From assembly GCA_937876715.1 (NCBI GenBank), contig CALEGA010000054.1, positions 1 through 19,417 on the forward strand: a stretch of 19,417 nucleotides of DNA, in the 5' to 3' direction. The notes beneath the pieces were generated by a model. It did no database searches, was not told the DNA's origin, and saw nothing but the letters and a program-made list of their open reading frames with translations. The position numbers and the translations under genes are program-made. The DNA comes from an uncultured Candidatus Saccharibacteria bacterium. GTDB lineage: Bacteria > Patescibacteriota > Saccharimonadia > Saccharimonadales > Saccharimonadaceae. Positions 16,448-19,417 of this stretch are shown here, piece by piece. Numbering within the stretch: position 1 is the first letter of the stretch; each line of letters opens with the position of its first letter.

Positions 16448-16453
16448 ACGTCT

Positions 16454-16482
16454 ATTGTATCACACTTACGCTTAAGTGTATA
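16454..16482 (-). promoter_or_regulatory. Promoter copy 2 with an inverted repeat in the spacer
   Basis: On minus, -35 TATACA (16482-16477), 17 nt, -10 TACAAT (16459-16454) with a TGA extension. The spacer holds a perfect inverted repeat, ACACTTA-CGCT-TAAGTGT (16462-16479), which could be an operator. It shares AGCGTAAG and the downstream bases with copy 1. Confidence 0.65.
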
Positions 16483-16540
16483 TTGCGTGTTTGCTTTTTG
16501 CCCCCAAGTATAATTCTATGGGCTAAAGCGGGGGGATTAT

Positions 16541-16764
16541 CCGGCAAACTAAACTTACTATAGGCCGCAACCCTTGTCCCCGCCTCAGTCTCTTGACCGC
16601 TCCACCTAATGTGGAGCACGTCCTTGCTAGTTCCCTTTTCGTTCTATTTTGTTTGAAGGTGCTAACGAAAAGTTCTGCTAACGCGCTTCGCTCTTACTGA
16701 CGAAGCTCAAGGCAATTCCTAGGTGTAATTTATGGCTAAGAGTTGCCTATTTGCGCCGCCAGTT
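16541..16764 (-). ncRNA. rnpB: Probable RNase P RNA, compact; ends uncertain
   Basis: Catalytic RNA that matures tRNA 5' ends. On minus, GTAAGAGCG (16697-16689) closed by GCTTCG/CGAAGC matches the conserved J11/12 motif. AGCAAGGAC (16628-16620) matches the GGAGCAAGGCC block. GACAAGGGTTGCGGCCTATAG stands where ACAGAA...CGGCTTAT is expected. P4 can form between GCAACTC (16746-16740) and GGGTTGC (16573-16567), 7 bp. The terminal stem may be ACTGGC with GCCGG. At about 224 nt it is smaller than type A, and CR I (AAATAGGCAACTC for AAAGTCCGGGCTC) is diverged. No other rnpB is visible. A covariance search would settle it. Confidence 0.6.
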
Positions 16765-16833
16765 CCCTTTCTTTATTCATACTTCATCTTTTTCCTTTTG
16801 TTTTTCGTTTTTATTTTGTCTTTCGACATCCTT

Positions 16834-16862
16834 ATCCTAGCACATTTGAGGCGAAAATACAA
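16834..16862 (-). promoter_or_regulatory. Possible rnpB promoter
   Basis: On minus, TTGTAT (16862-16857), 17 nt, TGC-TAGGAT (-10 at 16839-16834). It would give a 5' extension of about 60 nt before the P1 strand proposed here, so either the RNA is longer or the precursor is trimmed. Confidence 0.4.
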
Positions 16863-17030
16863 TATATTTGTTCAACTTTTTTAAATTATTTTTTACAACA
16901 AAGCGCCATTTCTTCTCTGTTATTTTTAGTGTTCAAAAATGTTGTATTTTTTACACCTAGTCTCCGCTTCCTCTATCCCCCGCTTGTGGAAAACTCTTAA
17001 AAAATCATAAAAAATTTATGCAAAAAAGTG
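16863..17030. other. AT-rich intergenic stretch, no gene seen
   Basis: Separates the divergent promoters of the RNase P candidate and RNA-B. It contains only homopolymeric A/T runs and one TGTGGAAAA box (16985-16993), preceded by CCCCC as in the RNA-A upstream region. No ORF with a start signal and no clustered DnaA boxes. Confidence 0.5.
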
Positions 17031-17059
17031 TTGACACAAGCGTTTTGTTGCGTTATGAT
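17031..17059 (+). promoter_or_regulatory. RNA-B promoter
   Basis: TTGACA (17031-17036), 17 nt, TATGAT (17054-17059). Predicted start about 17066. Confidence 0.8.
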
Positions 17060-17065
17060 GGTATT

Positions 17066-17176
17066 AGCTTTTGAATAAATAAATTATTCAAAGCCAAAAA
17101 CAAACATTTTAGCCAAAAATAACTCCACACTCTACACAAAAAGACCGGTTTTCCTCGCAGTTACCGGTCTTTTTCT
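17066..17176 (+). ncRNA. RNA-B: candidate small RNA with complementary terminator loop
   Basis: Predicted RNA of about 110 nt. Like RNA-A it opens with a hairpin at +2: GCTTTTGAATAA (17067-17078) pairs with TTATTCAAAGC (17084-17094) with one bulged T. An A-rich single-stranded middle (about 17095-17137) follows, then a strong terminator. The terminator loop TTTCCTCGCAGTT contains CCTCGCAGTT (17153-17162), the exact complement of the RNA-A hairpin-1 loop region. The only nearby ATG (17058) overlaps the -10 and is not in the RNA. It does not match known RNA families I can recall. It lies between probable RNase P RNA and tmRNA, both on the other strand. Confidence 0.7.
17138..17174 (+). terminator. 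RNA-B terminator with loop available for kissing
   Basis: AAAAAGACCGGT (17138-17149) pairs with ACCGGTCTTTTT (17163-17174), a 12-bp stem with a 13-nt loop and a U-tract. The loop is unusually large for a terminator and holds the 10-nt complement of RNA-A. Confidence 0.88.
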
Positions 17177-17197
17177 TGGCTCCTCTTCCCTGTTTCA

Positions 17198-17225
17198 TAA
17201 AAAATCACCTTTGTTTTTAGAGGTG
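17198..17225 (-). terminator. tmRNA terminator
   Basis: On minus, CACCT (17225-17221) pairs with AGGTG (17210-17206) around a 10-nt loop, followed by ATTTTTT. The stem is short. Confidence 0.5.
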
Positions 17226-17248
17226 TATAATTTTTTTATTCATTTCCT

Positions 17249-17606
17249 TGGTGGAGCTGCCGGATACTGCCTCCGGGTCCGAAAAATCACTGGATATCAT
17301 TCTACGTTCATAGTCTCCTGTTTTATCTCGGCATCTCGCTTAAAGCGGCAAGAAACGAAACTCTAAGCTGCCTTGACTAAATTTTCGAAGCCTCTCTTGT
17401 CACCAAGAGGCCCTTAACTCCGTTGTATGATAATCTGCCCTCTACGGAATCTCAAGAACAGACCAGCCTATAAAATTAGATTAGGCATAAGCAGGCATGT
17501 AAGCTACACGCCTTGCAACAGTGTTTTCAGCACTTATTTAACACTTACGGTGTTCAATCGTAACGCTTGATATCTGTTAATAATTCGTCTAAGCTTTGTC
17601 AGCCCC
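17249..17606 (-). ncRNA. ssrA: tmRNA (one-piece), tag ARRVAYMPAYA
   Basis: Rescues stalled ribosomes with SmpB and adds a degradation tag. 358 nt. The 5' GGGGCTG pairs with 3' CAGCTCC, then A and an encoded CCA. A long H2 helix forms between about 17555-17595 and 17275-17305 (shared GATATC and TACG blocks). The tag reading frame runs from GCA (17516) to TAA (17481), coding ARRVAYMPAYA, after ...CACTGTT, like the resume site of other tmRNAs. Oddities: the T-arm CCGGA-GGCAGTA-TCCGG lacks the TTCRA loop, and the D-loop has TTAGACG for TTCGACG. Length, ends and H2 leave little doubt on identity. Confidence 0.88.
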
Positions 17607-17616
17607 AACTCCTTTC

Positions 17617-17622
17617 ATTATA
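17617..17622 (-). promoter_or_regulatory. tmRNA promoter -10
   Basis: Extended -10 TGTGA-TATAAT on minus, 10 nt before the mature 5' end, so a few leader bases would be removed by RNase P. The -35 is weak. The same TGTGATAYAAT block is used by the ROK and four-helix membrane protein genes. Confidence 0.65.
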
Positions 17623-17671
17623 TCACACTTCTCTCTAAAACGCTACCCCTTTTCCTCTATTCCGCTTCTCC

Positions 17672-17700
17672 TTGCAGTTTCGCCTCGCGTCCTCTATTCT
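17672..17700 (+). promoter_or_regulatory. comM promoter, leaderless type
   Basis: TTGCAG (17672-17677), 17 nt, TATTCT (17695-17700), then 6 nt to the ATG. No Shine-Dalgarno site. Confidence 0.65.
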
Positions 17701-17706
17701 TAAACC

Positions 17707-19230
17707 ATGATTGCAAAAACGTACTCTGCCATTCCCTATGGCTACGAAGGTCGCATCGTGGAGGTTGAAGGCGATATGAATAAGGGCCTCCCCGCCTTCA
17801 ATATCGTCGGAATGGCCAATAAAACCATCTCTGAGGCGCGTGAACGCGTTAAAAGCGCCCTCACTAGCTCCGGCTTCTCGTTCCCCGACAAGCGCGTCAC
17901 CATCAACCTCGCTCCCGCCGACCTCTTAAAGGACGGTTCTTATCTTGATCTCCCCATCGCCCTCACCGTCCTCACCCTCAGCGGACAGCTCCTCGAATCC
18001 GACCTTAAGAACAAGCTTTTCGTCGGCGAGCTCTCCCTTAACGGTTCTCTCCGCCCAGTCCACGGCATCATCAACATCGTCGAAGCTGCCCGCGCCGCCC
18101 ACATCCCTGAAATCTACGTCCCCTTGGAAAACCTGGCGGAAACCAAGGCGACCCTGAAGCGCCTGAAGCTGGAAATCTGCTGCCTCTCGTCCGGATGCGC
18201 ACTCCGCTTCCCGGAAAAGCACGAACAGACCATCGAAAACCCTCCCCAAAATGTTGTAGAAAATACAGAAACAGACAAAAATGCGCCAATTCTCGACCAC
18301 ATCCGTGGTCAATCGTTTGCCAAACGTGCTCTCGCCGTCGCCATCGCCGGACACCACAACATTCTCATTTCCGGTCCCCCGGGCGCCGGCAAAACCCTTC
18401 TCGCTCGCGCCGCCGCTAATCTCCTCCCACCTCCCTCGCCCGAAGAACAGATCGCCATCACCAAAATCCACTCCCTCGCCGGCGAAACCGACCAGATCGT
18501 CTCTGCCCGTCCTTTCCGCTCCCCTCATCACACCGCCTCCGCCACCTCCATTATCGGCGGCGGCTCCAAAGCGGAGCCAGGCGAAATCTCTCTTGCTCAC
18601 CTCGGCGTTCTCTTTCTCGACGAAATCCCCGAATTTCCCCGCTCCGTCCTCGAAGCACTTCGCCAACCGCTCGAAGACAAGAAAATCTCCGTTTCCCGCG
18701 TCAACGCTAAAACCACCTACCCCGCCGACTTTATGCTCATCGCCACTATGAATCCCTGCCCTTGCGGCTACCTCGGCGATCCAACCCACGAATGCACCTG
18801 CACGCAAAACCAAATCAACGCCTATCAAAAGAAACTCTCCGGCCCTCTCTTCGACCGTATCGATATGAACATCACCGTCACCAAAGTCGAAAACTCCGAC
18901 CTTCGTCAAACCACCACTCTCGACTTAAACAAACCCACCGAACATAGTGTTGTAAAAAATAAAATAACAGAGGCGCTAAAACACCAACGCCTTCGCTATG
19001 GCAAATCCGACGTCTTCAACTCTTCCCTCTCCTCCCACCAAGTTTCGACTCTGCTCAAGCTCACTCCCGCCGCCGAAACCCTCCTCGACTCCGCCTCACA
19101 AAAACTCAATCTCTCGGCTCGCTCCTACTTCAAGGTCATCAAGGTCGCCCAAACTATCGCCGACCTTGACGGCGCTCCGGAAATCAACGTTCCTCACCTC
19201 ACGGAAGCGCTTAATTACCGCAAACGCTAA
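17707..19230 (+). CDS. comM: ComM/YifB-type Mg-chelatase-like AAA+ ATPase
   Basis: Hexameric AAA+ helicase that drives branch migration of incoming single strands during natural transformation. 507 aa. An N-terminal S5/Lon-like domain (about 20-165) has NLAPADLLKDGSYLDLP. Walker A is GPPGAGKT (223-230), RSPHHT at 271-276, Walker B LFLDE (302-306). A cysteine cluster CPCG...C.C (351, 353, 363, 365) may bind zinc, and the C-terminal Mg-chelatase lid follows. Full length for the family. The -10 ends 6 nt before the ATG and there is no Shine-Dalgarno site, so it is probably leaderless. It diverges from tmRNA. Its presence fits competence reported for Saccharibacteria; no other com gene is in the window. 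Confidence 0.93.
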   Translation: MIAKTYSAIPYGYEGRIVEVEGDMNKGLPAFNIVGMANKTISEARERVKSALTSSGFSFPDKRVTINLAPADLLKDGSYLDLPIALTVLTLSGQLLESDLKNKLFVGELSLNGSLRPVHGIINIVEAARAAHIPEIYVPLENLAETKATLKRLKLEICCLSSGCALRFPEKHEQTIENPPQNVVENTETDKNAPILDHIRGQSFAKRALAVAIAGHHNILISGPPGAGKTLLARAAANLLPPPSPEEQIAITKIHSLAGETDQIVSARPFRSPHHTASATSIIGGGSKAEPGEISLAHLGVLFLDEIPEFPRSVLEALRQPLEDKKISVSRVNAKTTYPADFMLIATMNPCPCGYLGDPTHECTCTQNQINAYQKKLSGPLFDRIDMNITVTKVENSDLRQTTTLDLNKPTEHSVVKNKITEALKHQRLRYGKSDVFNSSLSSHQVSTLLKLTPAAETLLDSASQKLNLSARSYFKVIKVAQTIADLDGAPEINVPHLTEALNYRKR

Positions 19231-19243
19231 CCATATCTACCCC

Positions 19244-19272
19244 TTGCAAATCTTAACAATTTTTGCTATAAT
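19244..19272 (+). promoter_or_regulatory. infC promoter
   Basis: TTGCAA (19244-19249), 17 nt, TATAAT (19267-19272) preceded by TGC. The start site near 19279 gives a leader of about 28 nt carrying AAAGGA. The -35 begins 14 nt after the comM stop, with no terminator between. Confidence 0.8.
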
Positions 19273-19306
19273 TGAAAGATAAGGTTAAAGAGAAAGGACC
19301 ACCCCC

Positions 19307-19417
19307 ATTAGTAAACACAACTCACGCACCAAACTCAACGGAGAAATTCGTTATCCCGAAGTACGCGTAATTGGAACTAATGGAGAGCAGCTCGGCATTA
19401 TGTCGGCTTCAGAGGCT
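19307..19417 (+). CDS. infC: Translation initiation factor IF-3, AUU start (partial)
   Basis: Binds 30S, prevents premature 50S joining and rejects non-canonical start codons. The first 37 codons are present, containing LNGEIRYPEVRVIGTNGEQLG, the characteristic IF-3 N-terminus. Upstream in frame there is a TAA at 19286-19288 and then only AGA GAA AGG ACC ACC CCC before ATT at 19307, so no ATG, GTG or TTG can serve. AAAGGA (19293-19298) lies 8 nt before the ATT. Use of AUU for infC is known in E. coli, where IF-3 represses its own translation by discriminating against AUU. The gene continues past the window. Confidence 0.95.
   Translation, partial: MSKHNSRTKLNGEIRYPEVRVIGTNGEQLGIMSASEA

Noticed and set aside
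16985..16993. DnaA-box-like TGTGGAAAA as an origin of replication
   Set aside because: Only a single box here and one at 5394; no cluster, no dnaA or dnaN nearby.
16743..17000. 85-aa hydrophobic ORF on plus
   Set aside because: Overlaps the RNase P candidate and an AT-rich spacer; no promoter or ribosome site at its start.
17058..17078. Mini-ORF MVLAFE at the RNA-B promoter
   Set aside because: Its ATG overlaps the -10 element and is upstream of the predicted transcript start.
17926..18909. 327-aa ORF on minus opposite comM
   Set aside because: Gly/Asp/Glu-rich antisense shadow produced by the C-rich codon bias of comM; no start signal.

Overview
The window comes from a Candidatus Saccharibacteria (TM7, CPR/Patescibacteria) chromosome. 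Evidence: the 16S rRNA gene (minus strand, about 8306-6778) carries, as far as I recall those oligos, exact matches to the TM7-directed 910 and 1177 probe sites (7362-7382 and 7107-7130). The KGG stress protein, a VirD4/TraG-like ATPase next to gyrase, and very compact genes fit the same group. UGA is used as a normal stop (genetic code 11). No CRISPR array, IS element or prophage is visible. This is a housekeeping region.

Layout. 1-3065 (minus): infB (3' part outside the window), a 110-bp palindromic element, tRNA-Asn, and rpsA (ribosomal protein S1). 3194-4524 (plus): a ROK-family kinase and a small zincin with a zinc ribbon. 4598-5247 (minus): a MazG-like pyrophosphohydrolase and a KGG protein. 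5393-5731: a promoter-driven small RNA on plus (RNA-A), sharing a two-way terminator with the tRNA-Ala/tRNA-Ile unit on minus. 5812-6575: a small membrane protein converging on a SpoU-type RNA methyltransferase. 6589-8473: a self-contained 16S rRNA unit with promoter, boxA, processing stem and terminator but no 23S. 8493-13052: gyrB-gyrA operon. 13113-16447: VirD4/TraG-like ATPase with two small partners. 16541-17606: an RNA block with a probable RNase P RNA (minus), a second small RNA (plus, RNA-B) and tmRNA (minus). 17707-19417: comM and the start of infC, which uses an AUU start codon.

Three themes stand out. (1) RNA-A and RNA-B lie 11.6 kb apart. Each has a consensus promoter, a hairpin starting at +2 and an intrinsic terminator, and a loop of one is perfectly complementary over 10 nt to the terminator loop of the other. 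This is a candidate kissing sRNA pair. (2) Six protein genes have a -10 hexamer ending 6-7 nt before the ATG, so they are probably leaderless, while the translation and gyrase genes use clear Shine-Dalgarno sites. Two initiation modes therefore seem to coexist. (3) Gyrase carries non-canonical residues at both quinolone-contact positions (GyrA Met at E. coli position 87, GyrB Asn at position 426), and tmRNA has an aberrant T-loop and an unusual tag.
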